DNA from: JAQBQB01 sp963846925 | GTDB taxonomy: Bacteria > Gemmatimonadota > Gemmatimonadetes > Gemmatimonadales > Gemmatimonadaceae | Direction: 5' to 3' | DNA: 64,000 nt | Assembly: GCA_963846925.1 (NCBI GenBank) | Contig: CAWJXW010000017.1 | Span: 186,001-250,000 of the forward strand | Part shown: one piece after another, positions 8,379-17,018 of the stretch | Layout: every line of letters starts with the position of its first letter | Numbering within the stretch: the first letter of the stretch is position 1 | Notes under the pieces: generated by a model | Told to the model about the DNA's origin: nothing | Databases searched by the model: none | Seen by the model: only the letters and a program-made list of their open reading frames with translations | Program-made: the position numbers and the translations under genes

Positions 8379-9767
8379 ATGGAGCGCGTCCTCGACGCGG
8401 CGCTTCCGGCTCGATGGCTTCGCGGAGAGATCGCGGTCGTCGGGCTGGCCCGAAGCGGCCGGAGCGCCGCGCAACTGCTCGCGCGGGCCGGCGCCGACGT
8501 GTACGCGTCGGACGTGTCGGCGACGCCGGCGGTCGACGCGACCGCCCGCGCACTCCACGACGAGGGAGTCAGCACGGACGTCGGCCGCCACGATCTCGAG
8601 CGCATCGCGCGCGCCTCGCTCATCGTCGCGAGCCCGGGTGTACCGCCGGACGCGCCGCCGTTCGTGGCGGCGCGCGAGGCGGGCGTGGACATCGTGAGCG
8701 AGGTCGAGATCGGGCTGAGGTTCCTGCCCCGGCTCTCGTACGTCGCCATCACCGGATCGAACGGCAAGACCACGACGACGGCGCTCACGGGACAACTGCT
8801 CACTGCGCTCGGCCGACGAGCGTCGACGGCCGGGAACATCGGTACGCCGCTCTGCGAGCTGGCGGTCTCGAGGACGCCGCCGTCGTGGGTCGCGCTCGAG
8901 ATCTCCTCGTTCCAGTTGCACGATACGCCGTCGATCGATCCCACGGTCGGCGTGCTGACGAACCTCTCGGCGAACCATCTCGACCGGTACGCCGGCGTTG
9001 ACGAGTACTACGGCGACAAGATGCTGATGTTCAGGAACGCCAAGCCGACGTCGAGCTGGGTCACCAACGCGGACGATGTGGACTCTGAGCGGCTCACGGC
9101 CGACCTCGGCGGGCTCCACTGTCGGTTCTCGGTGCAGGGGAACACGGAAGCGTACCTGGACCGCTCGAACGAGACGCTGATGGTTCTTGGGCATCCGCTG
9201 ATGCCGAGGAGCGAGCTGCCACTGCTGGGGGACCACAACGTCGCCAACGCCTTGGCGGCGTCGCTGGCCGTCATGCTGGCCGATCGGGAGCATCGCACGC
9301 CGCACGCGCTCGCCCGCATCCGCGACGCGATGCGCGGATTCCACGCGCTCGAGCATCGCATCGAGACGGTGGTGGAGCGGGATGGGGTTTTGTGGATAAA
9401 CGATTCCAAATCCACAAATGTGACATCGACGCTCGTCGCCATTCGCGGAATGACGCGGCCGACGGTCTTGTTGCTCGGTGGCAAGCACAAGGGTGAGCCG
9501 TACACGGCGCTGGCCCCCGAGTTGCGGCGAATAGGTCGCGCCGTGATTGCGTACGGCGAGGCTGCGCCGCTCATCGAGGCCGATCTCAAGGACGTGGTGC
9601 CGTTGACCCGTCTCGGATCGTCGTTTGAGGACGTCGTCGCCACCGCGCGCCATCTGGCGCAGCCCGGCGACGCCGTGCTGCTGTCTCCCGCCTGTTCGAG
9701 CTACGACATGTTCGACAACTACGAGCACCGCGGCGCTGTCTTCAAACAGCTCGTGACTGCGGCGTAG
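8379..9767 (+). CDS. murD: UDP-MurNAc-L-alanine:D-glutamate ligase MurD
   Basis: MurD adds D-glutamate to UDP-MurNAc-L-Ala. The protein is 462 aa from the ATG at 8379, two bases after the mraY stop. It shows an N-terminal Rossmann domain (IAVVGLARSGRSAA), the ATP-binding loop GSNGKTTTT (Lys130), the ISSFQL motif and WINDSKSTN in the C-terminal domain, which are family hallmarks. Confidence 0.95.
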   Translation: MERVLDAALPARWLRGEIAVVGLARSGRSAAQLLARAGADVYASDVSATPAVDATARALHDEGVSTDVGRHDLERIARASLIVASPGVPPDAPPFVAAREAGVDIVSEVEIGLRFLPRLSYVAITGSNGKTTTTALTGQLLTALGRRASTAGNIGTPLCELAVSRTPPSWVALEISSFQLHDTPSIDPTVGVLTNLSANHLDRYAGVDEYYGDKMLMFRNAKPTSSWVTNADDVDSERLTADLGGLHCRFSVQGNTEAYLDRSNETLMVLGHPLMPRSELPLLGDHNVANALAASLAVMLADREHRTPHALARIRDAMRGFHALEHRIETVVERDGVLWINDSKSTNVTSTLVAIRGMTRPTVLLLGGKHKGEPYTALAPELRRIGRAVIAYGEAAPLIEADLKDVVPLTRLGSSFEDVVATARHLAQPGDAVLLSPACSSYDMFDNYEHRGAVFKQLVTAA

Positions 9768-9782
9768 AACACCCCACAACAG

Positions 9783-11033
9783 ATGACCGAGTTGCTGTTC
9801 CAGCCGCGGCCAACCGCGGCGAAGCCGGATTCTCGCCCCGACGCCCAGCGCAACGGCCGGGGAGTGGCCGACGCGCGCACTGACGTTCGATACCGATGGC
9901 GAATGGGCCCGGAAGCGCGGCTCATGGTGCTCGTGAGCGCGATACTCTGCGCTTTCGGCCTCGCCGTGTTGTACAGCTCGAGCGCGTTCGTAGCGGTCGC
10001 CGATCACGGCTCGAGCATGTTCTTCTTCATTCGCCAGGTCGAAGGGCTCGCGGCGGGAATTCTGATGTTCCTCGTCGCCGCCAAGCTCGACGCCGAGAAG
10101 CTCCGCCGGTGGGCGTGGCCGGTCATGTGGTTCACCATCGTGGCGATGGCAGCCGTGCTCGTTCTGCCCGGACGCATCGCACCCACGATCCACGGGTCGA
10201 AGCGATTTCTCTTCGGTGCGTCGTTCCAACCGTCCGAATTCGCCAAGCTCGCTGTGGTCGTGTGGGTCTCAATGCTCATCGTGAAGAAGGGCGAGAACCT
10301 GCGTCGCTTCACCAAGGGATTGATTCCGTTCGTCGCGGTGATCGGCGTGCTCGACGTGCTCGCCGCGCTGGAGCCGGACCTCTCGGTCGCCATGCTGCTC
10401 ACGCTGCTGATGGCGCTTCTGCTCTTCGTCGGCGGCGCGCGCATGGGTCACTTCATCGCGCTCGGCGCGATGTGCCTGCCGGTGTTCATCGCCAAGGTCG
10501 AGAAGTGGCGCTACGCGCTCTCGCGCATCACGGCGTTCCTGCATCCGGGGAACGCGCCGGAGACGGTGAGCTTCCAGCTCAACCAGTCCCTCATCGCGGT
10601 CGGGTCGGGAGGCTGGTTCGGGCGCGGATTCGGCGAGGGAATGCAGCAAGCGTTCTTCGTGCCGTTTCCCTACAGCGACTTCGTGGCCAGCAACGTCGGC
10701 GAAGAGTGGGGTTTCATCGGGCTCGCGGGCATCACGATCGCCTTCGCGTTGTACGCGCTCCTCGGATTCCGCATCGCGCGACAGGCACGGACGCCGTTCC
10801 TGCAGCTCGTGGCTGTCGGGCTCACGTTCACGACCGTGCTGACGGCGTTCCTGCACATCGGCGTCGTGATCGGCTTGCTGCCGACGACCGGCCTCACGCT
10901 TCCATTCGTGTCGTACGGCCGATCGAACCTCGTGCTGACGCTGCTGTTCACCGGCATCCTCGTGAACATCGGCAGTACTCGCGAGCGTGTGGTGGGCACC
11001 GCGGCGACGGACCCGCTGGCCGTAGCCGCCTAG
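9783..11033 (+). CDS. ftsW: SEDS-family septal glycosyltransferase FtsW
   Basis: FtsW polymerises lipid II glycan strands at the septum with FtsI. The 416-aa protein has a basic 45-residue cytoplasmic lead and about ten transmembrane segments. SEDS signatures include QPSEFAKLAVVVW, the large loop with EEWGFIGLAG, and LPFVSYGRSN near the C-terminus. The last motif is GRSN where many FtsW/RodA proteins have GGSS. The position between murD and murG supports FtsW over RodA. Confidence 0.93.
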   Translation: MTELLFQPRPTAAKPDSRPDAQRNGRGVADARTDVRYRWRMGPEARLMVLVSAILCAFGLAVLYSSSAFVAVADHGSSMFFFIRQVEGLAAGILMFLVAAKLDAEKLRRWAWPVMWFTIVAMAAVLVLPGRIAPTIHGSKRFLFGASFQPSEFAKLAVVVWVSMLIVKKGENLRRFTKGLIPFVAVIGVLDVLAALEPDLSVAMLLTLLMALLLFVGGARMGHFIALGAMCLPVFIAKVEKWRYALSRITAFLHPGNAPETVSFQLNQSLIAVGSGGWFGRGFGEGMQQAFFVPFPYSDFVASNVGEEWGFIGLAGITIAFALYALLGFRIARQARTPFLQLVAVGLTFTTVLTAFLHIGVVIGLLPTTGLTLPFVSYGRSNLVLTLLFTGILVNIGSTRERVVGTAATDPLAVAA

Positions 11034-11055
11034 ACATTCGCCACCGCCCTCGGCC

Positions 11056-12153
11056 ATGGCGCGGATCTTCGTCGCGGGCGGAGGCACGGGTGGACACCTC
11101 TACCCGGGTATCGCGATCGCGCGCGCGCTCGTGCGTGCGCGCCCGTCGATCGAGCCGTTCTTCATCGGCGCCAAGCGCGGCATCGAGCGCGACGTGCTGC
11201 CGAAGCTGGAATTCCCGTACGCGCTGCTCGACGCCCATCCGCTCTACCGGCGCGCGGTGTGGAACAACGCAAAGACGCTGGTCGGCGGCGTTGGCGTCTG
11301 GCGGGAGCTCGGCCGCTTGGCGCGCTCGGAGAAACCGGAGTTGGTGGTCGGCACCGGCGGATACGCTGCGGCGTTCGCGATGGCATACGCGGTCGCCCAT
11401 CGCATCCCGATCGTGCAGCAGGCGGGGGACAGCCATCCGGGTCTCACGGCGCGCGCGTTCAGCCGGTGGTCGCGTGAGATGTACCTGAGCTTTCCTGAAG
11501 CCTCGCGCGCGTTGAACGCGCACCATCCGGGCTCGCTCGTCGACACCGGCGCGCCCATCGAGCCTCCGCCCTCGCCGCGGCCCGATCAACGTGCGGCCCG
11601 ACAGGCGTGGGGTCTCCCGACGGACGGACGGGTTCTGCTCGTGTACGGGGGCAGCCAGGGATCGCTGGCCATCAATCGCGCCGTGGCGCAATGGATCGAT
11701 CGCGGCCTGCCGGATTCGGTTTCGCTCATCTGGGGCACCGGTCGAGGATCGTTCGCCCAATTCAGGGACCGAGAGTCGCCACGCGTTCGAGTGCGTGACT
11801 ACCTCGCCCCCATTGCCGACGCGTACGCGGCGGTCGATCTCGCGATCGCTCGCGCCGGGGCGATGACGACGGCCGAACTATTCGCGTGGGGGATCCCTGC
11901 CGTGCTGATTCCGTTGCCGACCGCCGCGGCCGACCATCAAACGGTCAACGCCGTGACGCTCGAGCGGGCCGGCGCGGCGGTTCATGTGTCGCAGGCACAG
12001 CTCACCGCGGAACGTCTGGACGCGACCGTCCGCTCGATCCTCGACCGCCCGGCGGAGCTGGACCGATTGGCGGCGGGTGCGCGCGCGCGCGCGCGTCCGG
12101 ATGCGGCCGCGGAGATCGCGCGCCGCATCATCGCGTTGCTCGACTCGTTTTGA
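11056..12153 (+). CDS. murG: UDP-GlcNAc:lipid I N-acetylglucosaminyltransferase MurG
   Basis: MurG converts lipid I to lipid II on the inner face of the membrane. The 365-aa GT-B fold protein begins with the glycine-rich lipid-binding loop GGGTGGHLYPG. It has VVGTGGYAA in the N-domain, VYGGSQGS at the domain junction and a UDP-GlcNAc-binding stretch (ARAGAMTTAEL, then LIPLPTAAADHQ). The last 4 bases carry the start of the murC -35 element. Confidence 0.95.
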   Translation: MARIFVAGGGTGGHLYPGIAIARALVRARPSIEPFFIGAKRGIERDVLPKLEFPYALLDAHPLYRRAVWNNAKTLVGGVGVWRELGRLARSEKPELVVGTGGYAAAFAMAYAVAHRIPIVQQAGDSHPGLTARAFSRWSREMYLSFPEASRALNAHHPGSLVDTGAPIEPPPSPRPDQRAARQAWGLPTDGRVLLVYGGSQGSLAINRAVAQWIDRGLPDSVSLIWGTGRGSFAQFRDRESPRVRVRDYLAPIADAYAAVDLAIARAGAMTTAELFAWGIPAVLIPLPTAAADHQTVNAVTLERAGAAVHVSQAQLTAERLDATVRSILDRPAELDRLAAGARARARPDAAAEIARRIIALLDSF

Positions 12154-12177
12154 GTCGGCTGAGCCGGTTTCTATATT
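12150..12177 (+). promoter_or_regulatory. Putative sigma-70-type promoter for murC
   Basis: A -35 element TTGAGT (12150-12155), a 16-base spacer and a -10 element TATATT (12172-12177) lie over the murG stop. The murC ATG is at 12191, so a start point 6-8 bases after the -10 would leave a leader of only about 7 bases, with no room for a Shine-Dalgarno site. This suggests an internal promoter giving a near-leaderless murC-ftsQ-ftsA message. Confidence 0.55.
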
Positions 12178-12190
12178 GCCCCACCACGAC

Positions 12191-13588
12191 ATGCCTCTCC
12201 TCGATCCCCACGACGCGCGTCCGATTCACTTTGTCGGGATAGCCGGAGCCGGTATGAGCGCGCTCGCCGAGCTGTTCATCCGGCGAGGCGTGAACGTCAC
12301 GGGGTGCGACGCGAATCCCGAGGGCGCGGCCGACGTCGTGCGCCTTGGCGTGCACGTCGGGCCGCACGATCCCGCCCATGTCGATGGGGCACGCGCGCTC
12401 GTCGTGACCTCCGCGATGCCCAAGACGCACCCCGAGTTGGTGCGCGCGCGCGAGTTGGGCATCCCCGTGATTCGTCGGGCAGAGGCGTTGGGCGAGGTCA
12501 CCGCCGGCCGCGAATTGGTCGGCATCGCCGGAACGCACGGCAAGACGACGACGACGGTCATGGCGGCGGTCGCGCTCACGGCCGCGGGGCGCGAACCCAC
12601 GGTGCTCGTCGGCGGGCGGGTTGCGTCGTGGGGAGGGAATCTGCTCGCTGGCGGCGATCGTTTGTACGTCGTCGAGGCCGACGAATACGACCGCTCGTTC
12701 CTCGCTCTGTCGCCGACGGTCGCCGTCGTCACGAACATCGAGGCGGATCACCTCGACATCTACGCCGACATCGCCGACATCGAGCGGGCGTTCGCCCAGT
12801 TCGTGCGCGGCGCGCGGTCGATCGTGCTGTGCGCGGAGGACGCCCGCGCGAACCGTCTCGCCACTCCGAGCACGACGGAAGTCATTCGTTACGGAATCAC
12901 CTCGCGCGATGCGCGCCTCGTCGCGCGACGGATCGAATCGCACGCGGGCGCGTCCAGCTTCGACGTCGTCTACGACGACGAGCTGCTCGGTCGCGTCCAG
13001 CTGGGTGTTCCGGGTCAGCACAACGTCTTGAACGCGCTCGCCGCGGTGGGAGCTGGTCTCGCGCTCGGCGCGGAGTTCGCCGAACTCGCTCAGGGGCTCG
13101 GGTCGTTCACCGGTGCGGAGCGGCGCTTTCAGCGCCTGGGAGAGCGCGGCGGCGTGTTGGTCGTCGACGACTACGCGCACCATCCGACCGAGATTGCCGC
13201 GACGCTCGCCGCGGCGCGCGGAGCGTTTCCGGAACGACGAATCGTCATCGCGTTTCAGCCGCACCTCTTCACGCGAACGCGCGACTTCGCGCGCGAGTTC
13301 GGAGCCGGCCTCGCCGCGGCGGACGCGGTCTATCTGACCGAGATTTATCCGGCGCGCGAGCGACCGATCGAAGGGGTGACATCAGCACTCGTAGCTGACG
13401 CCCTCACCGCGGCCGGCGGACGGTTGGCATGGCGCGGGACTCGGGAGGAATTGCCGACCGTGCTGGCGGCCCAAGTCCTCCCGGGCGACGTCGTGCTCAC
13501 CGTCGGCGCCGGCGACGTGACCAAGGTGGGCCCCGCGCTGCTCGAGGAGCTCGGGGGAGGGCGTCCGCGGGCCGAGGCACGCCGATGA
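12191..13588 (+). CDS. murC: UDP-N-acetylmuramate:L-alanine ligase MurC
   Basis: MurC adds the first stem-peptide residue. I chose the ATG at 12191 (465 aa) because it is followed by the conserved N-terminus IHFVGIAGAGMSALAE. The frame is open upstream within murG, but that is shadow. Motifs are the P-loop GTHGKTTTT (Lys118), EADEYDRSFL, and DDYAHHPTEI for the C-terminal domain. There is no murB or ddl after it: ftsQ starts inside the murC stop codon. Confidence 0.96.
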   Translation: MPLLDPHDARPIHFVGIAGAGMSALAELFIRRGVNVTGCDANPEGAADVVRLGVHVGPHDPAHVDGARALVVTSAMPKTHPELVRARELGIPVIRRAEALGEVTAGRELVGIAGTHGKTTTTVMAAVALTAAGREPTVLVGGRVASWGGNLLAGGDRLYVVEADEYDRSFLALSPTVAVVTNIEADHLDIYADIADIERAFAQFVRGARSIVLCAEDARANRLATPSTTEVIRYGITSRDARLVARRIESHAGASSFDVVYDDELLGRVQLGVPGQHNVLNALAAVGAGLALGAEFAELAQGLGSFTGAERRFQRLGERGGVLVVDDYAHHPTEIAATLAAARGAFPERRIVIAFQPHLFTRTRDFAREFGAGLAAADAVYLTEIYPARERPIEGVTSALVADALTAAGGRLAWRGTREELPTVLAAQVLPGDVVLTVGAGDVTKVGPALLEELGGGRPRAEARR

Positions 13589-14286
13589 CCCGGACAAGGA
13601 TCGCGGCCGTCGCGGTGGGTCTCGTGGTGCTTGCGTCGGCGCCGTTCTTGGCACCGCTCGTTCTGCGACGCATGTCGTTCTTTCACGTGCGGCGCGTGGA
13701 GATCGTCGGCGCCCGCTATTTGACGCCGAGTGACATTATTGCGCGGCTGAACGTCGATACCCTGGCTTCTGTCTGGGACCCGACTGATCCGCTGGTATCC
13801 AGAGTCGAGAAGTACCCGGGGGTGGCGCGCGCCAATGTCCGCAGAAAGCTGCCGGGAACTTTGGTCGTCGAGATCGTCGAACGAGTGCCGGTGGCGCTCG
13901 TGTCGGCGCCGGGGGGATTGCGCGCCTACGACGATCGAGGCACCGCGCTCCCGATCGACCCAACGCGCGTGACCGTCGATGCGCCGGTGCTCATGGAGCG
14001 CGACATTCCTCTGCTCAAGTTGCTGGGCTCCATCCGGGCGGGCATGCCGGCGATGTACGCGCGGGTGAGCGCCGCCCGGCGCCCGGGTCACGGCGAGATC
14101 GCTCTGGACCTCAAGCCGGCGGGAAGCACCGCATCACAGACCGAAACGGTTCGCGCCAACGACGACCTCACGCTTCAGCGCCTTGCCGACGTCGAGCCGG
14201 TGGAACAAGACCTCGCGAAAAAACAGATGCGCGCCACGGAGATCGATCTCCGCTATCGTGACCAAGTGATCGCCAGACTGCCATGA
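13585..14286 (+). CDS. ftsQ: Cell division protein FtsQ/DivIB
   Basis: This bitopic division protein of 233 aa has one hydrophobic segment near residues 6-28, then a periplasmic POTRA domain opening with FFHVRRVEIVGARYLTPSDI and a beta domain around LPGTLVVEIVERVPVAL. FtsQ links early and late divisome proteins through FtsL/FtsB. It overlaps murC (ATGA) and ftsA by 4 bases each, so translation is probably coupled. The C-terminal 50 residues are charged and variable, as usual. Confidence 0.9.
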   Translation: MTRTRIAAVAVGLVVLASAPFLAPLVLRRMSFFHVRRVEIVGARYLTPSDIIARLNVDTLASVWDPTDPLVSRVEKYPGVARANVRRKLPGTLVVEIVERVPVALVSAPGGLRAYDDRGTALPIDPTRVTVDAPVLMERDIPLLKLLGSIRAGMPAMYARVSAARRPGHGEIALDLKPAGSTASQTETVRANDDLTLQRLADVEPVEQDLAKKQMRATEIDLRYRDQVIARLP

Positions 14287-15539
14287 ACTCCGAACGCATC
14301 GTCGCGGGACTCGACATCGGGTCGGCGAAGACCACCGCCATCATCGCCGAAGTAGAGGGCGATCTGCCCAAGCACCCGACCATCAAGGTGCTGGGGGTCG
14401 GGCAGTCGCGCACGACCGGCGTACACCAAGGGGTTGTCTCCGACATCGAGGAGACCACGAACTCGATCAAGAAGGCGGTCGAGGACGCCGAGCGGATGGC
14501 GGGGACGGACGTCGAGGATCTCTTCTGCGGGATCGCCGGCGAACACGCGGAAACGATGACGAGCAAGGGGATCGTGGCGATCAGCCACGACGAGATCACC
14601 GCGTCGGACGTCGAGCGCGTGAACGAGGTGGCGCGCGCGCAGGCGATTCCGCCGGACCGCCAGCTGCTGCACGCGATTCCGCAGGAGTACACGGTCGACA
14701 GGAACGCGGGGATTCGCGATCCCGTAGGAATGACGGGCACGCGGCTCGAGACGGAGATGTACCTCGTGACCATCGGCAATTCGCCGCCGATCCACCTGCG
14801 CCGTTCGATCGAGCGTGCCGGCTACAAGCTGCGAGAGCTCGTTCTCGAGCCCCTCGCCGCCGCGCTCGCCGTGCTCACCGAGGACGAAAAGGAGCTCGGC
14901 GTCGCGCACGTGGAGATGGGCGCGAGCACCACGGACCTGTCGATCTTCTCCGAGGGGAAGATCCGCCACATCGGGACGATCCGGTTCGGCGGTAAGAACG
15001 TGACCCGGGACATCGTACACGGATTGGGCGTCACGCAGGCCGACGCGGAGCGTCTCAAGGAACGCTTCGGCTCGGCGTACGAGCCGATGGTCGATCCCGG
15101 CGAGGTCATTCAACTGCCGAGCACGGCCGCCCAGGGCGAACGGCACATTCCGCGAGAGCTGCTGGCCCACATCATCCACCAGCGAATGGACGAGGTGTTC
15201 GACCTCGTTCAGCGCGAGATCACGGCGGCCGGCTTCGCCGGGAAGCTGAGCGCGGGGGTGGTGCTCACCGGCGGCGCGGCGGCGATGCCGGGGAGCGCCG
15301 AGCTGGCGAACGAGGTGTTCGGTACCGGCGTCCGCGTCGGGGTGCCTACCCAGAACGTCGGTGGATTGGTGGATACCGTGGAGGCGCCTCGGTTCGCGAC
15401 GGTGGTGGGGCTCGCGCAGTACGGCGCCAACCGGGTGGCGCTGGGAGCAGTAACCACCAGCGCGCGGCGGACGCCGATCGGGAAGGGAATGGAAGGGATC
15501 ACGTCCAAGCTGAAGTTCTGGCTCCAGGATTTCTTTTAA
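14283..15539 (+). CDS. ftsA: Cell division protein FtsA
   Basis: FtsA is the actin-like protein that tethers FtsZ to the membrane. The 418-aa sequence has the phosphate-1 loop (VAGLDIGSAKTTAII), the inserted 1C domain, the second phosphate and adenosine motifs (HVEMGASTTDLSIF and VVLTGGAAAMPG) and ends in the amphipathic membrane-targeting helix KLKFWLQDFF. It overlaps ftsQ by 4 bases. A 276-base gap separates it from ftsZ. Confidence 0.95.
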   Translation: MNSERIVAGLDIGSAKTTAIIAEVEGDLPKHPTIKVLGVGQSRTTGVHQGVVSDIEETTNSIKKAVEDAERMAGTDVEDLFCGIAGEHAETMTSKGIVAISHDEITASDVERVNEVARAQAIPPDRQLLHAIPQEYTVDRNAGIRDPVGMTGTRLETEMYLVTIGNSPPIHLRRSIERAGYKLRELVLEPLAAALAVLTEDEKELGVAHVEMGASTTDLSIFSEGKIRHIGTIRFGGKNVTRDIVHGLGVTQADAERLKERFGSAYEPMVDPGEVIQLPSTAAQGERHIPRELLAHIIHQRMDEVFDLVQREITAAGFAGKLSAGVVLTGGAAAMPGSAELANEVFGTGVRVGVPTQNVGGLVDTVEAPRFATVVGLAQYGANRVALGAVTTSARRTPIGKGMEGITSKLKFWLQDFF

Positions 15540-15815
15540 GGAGTGGAATCAGAGATCGAGAACGTGGCGAGGTGGACCGTCGCCCTGAGAGGCGGCGCAT
15601 CAAATTTGTGTCACGCGCGTCACGGTTGTGGAAAAGTCGATACGGCATCCTTCGTGAAGATTTCGCGGGGGCGTCGTCAAAAGGGGTAGTCGGAATGGCC
15701 AAAAGCATTATATTGCCCGAGCGCTTCCGAGCCCGATGAGCCGCGCGTGGTGCTCGACGCATGCCGTTCCTTCCTCGAGTCGACTCATCCACATTCGACG
15801 TACGGACCGTTCGCA
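15540..15815 (+). promoter_or_regulatory. ftsA-ftsZ intergenic region with putative ftsZ promoter
   Basis: This is one of the longest gene-free stretches in the window and locally less GC-rich. It contains TATATT (15709-15714), a good -10 match, 102 bases before the ftsZ ATG. No clear TTGACA lies 16-18 bases upstream of it. The 10-mer TATATTGCCC (15709-15718) is identical to the murC -10 region at 12172-12181. No strong terminator follows ftsA. A separate promoter for ftsZ is therefore likely. Confidence 0.45.
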
Positions 15816-17018
15816 ATGATCTTCGAATTCGAAGAGAGCGCGACACAGAACGCCCGCATGAAGGTCGTCGGCGTGGGCGGCGGCGGCGGCAACGCCGTCA
15901 ACCGGATGATCGACGAGCATCTCGAGGGGGTCGAGTTCATCTCGGTGAACACGGACGCCCAGGCGCTGCTCAACTCGAAGTCGGACGTCAAAGTCCAAAT
16001 CGGCAAAAAGCTTACGCGAGGTCTCGGAGCCGGGGCGCGGCCGGAAATCGGTCGCCAGGCCATCGAGGAAAACCGCGATGAAGTCGGGCGGTCGCTGACC
16101 GGCGCGGACCTGGTTTTCATCACGTGCGGCATGGGGGGCGGCACCGGCACCGGAGCCGCGCCAGTGATCGCCGAGCTTGCGCGCGAGGCGGGGGCTCTGA
16201 CGGTCGGCATCGTCACCAAGCCCTTCCTGTTCGAGGGGCGCAAGCGGATGCGCCAGGCGGAGCAGGGCATTAACGACATGCGCAAGAACGTCGACACGAT
16301 GATCGTCGTGCCGAATGAACGGTTACTCGCGGTCGTCGGAAAAGGGATTCCGTTCCAGGACGCCCTCAAGAAAGCCGACGAGGTGCTCCTCCATGCCACC
16401 CAGGGCATCTCGTCGCTGATCAGCGTCACCGGCCTCGTGAACGTCGACTTCGCCGACGTCCGAACGGTGATGCAGGCGGGCGGTTCCGCCCTGATGGGCA
16501 CCGGGATCGGCCGCGGCGAGAACCGCGCGATGGAAGCGGCCCAGCAGGCGATCAGCTCGCCGCTGCTCGACAACGTGAGCGTCTCCGGCGCGACCGGCGT
16601 CCTGGTGAACATCACCGGGGGCGCGGATCTCACTTTGGGCGAAGTCCACCAGATCAACGAGATCATCCACGACGCCGTCGGTGACGACGCCGAGATCATC
16701 TTTGGGGCCGTCCACGAGCCCGCCATGCAGGGCGAGATTCGCGTGACCGTGATCGCCACCGGGTTCGACCGCGCGTTGAACATGGGAACGGCGCGGTCGG
16801 TCGACGCGATGCCGGCGACGGTGACGAAGAGCACCGGGTCACCGGTCATTCAGTTTCCGCAGACGCGTCCGACGCGCGTGGCCGGTACGGGCGGGCAAGC
16901 CACGGGCAACCGTTCAACCGACACCACCCGCTCGGCCCGGCCTTCCCTCGGTGAGCGGGCGCCGCAGGACGTCACGGACATGGAGATCCCGACGTTCATC
17001 CGTCGGCAGATGGATTGA
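15816..17018 (+). CDS. ftsZ: Cell division GTPase FtsZ
   Basis: FtsZ is the tubulin-like GTPase that forms the Z ring. From the ATG at 15816 it is 400 aa. It shows KVVGVGGGGGNAVNRM near the N-terminus, the tubulin signature GGGTGTG at residues 107-113, the T7-loop region NVDFADVRTVM, and the conserved C-terminal peptide IPTFIRRQMD that binds FtsA and other partners. An upstream in-frame GTG at 15747 adds 23 residues unlike other FtsZ proteins and was not used. The stop overlaps the TTG start of the next gene. Confidence 0.96.
   Translation: MIFEFEESATQNARMKVVGVGGGGGNAVNRMIDEHLEGVEFISVNTDAQALLNSKSDVKVQIGKKLTRGLGAGARPEIGRQAIEENRDEVGRSLTGADLVFITCGMGGGTGTGAAPVIAELAREAGALTVGIVTKPFLFEGRKRMRQAEQGINDMRKNVDTMIVVPNERLLAVVGKGIPFQDALKKADEVLLHATQGISSLISVTGLVNVDFADVRTVMQAGGSALMGTGIGRGENRAMEAAQQAISSPLLDNVSVSGATGVLVNITGGADLTLGEVHQINEIIHDAVGDDAEIIFGAVHEPAMQGEIRVTVIATGFDRALNMGTARSVDAMPATVTKSTGSPVIQFPQTRPTRVAGTGGQATGNRSTDTTRSARPSLGERAPQDVTDMEIPTFIRRQMD

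Noticed and set aside
15747..15815. GTG at 15747 as the ftsZ start
   Set aside because: The added 23 residues are not FtsZ-like, and the ATG at 15816 gives the standard N-terminus.
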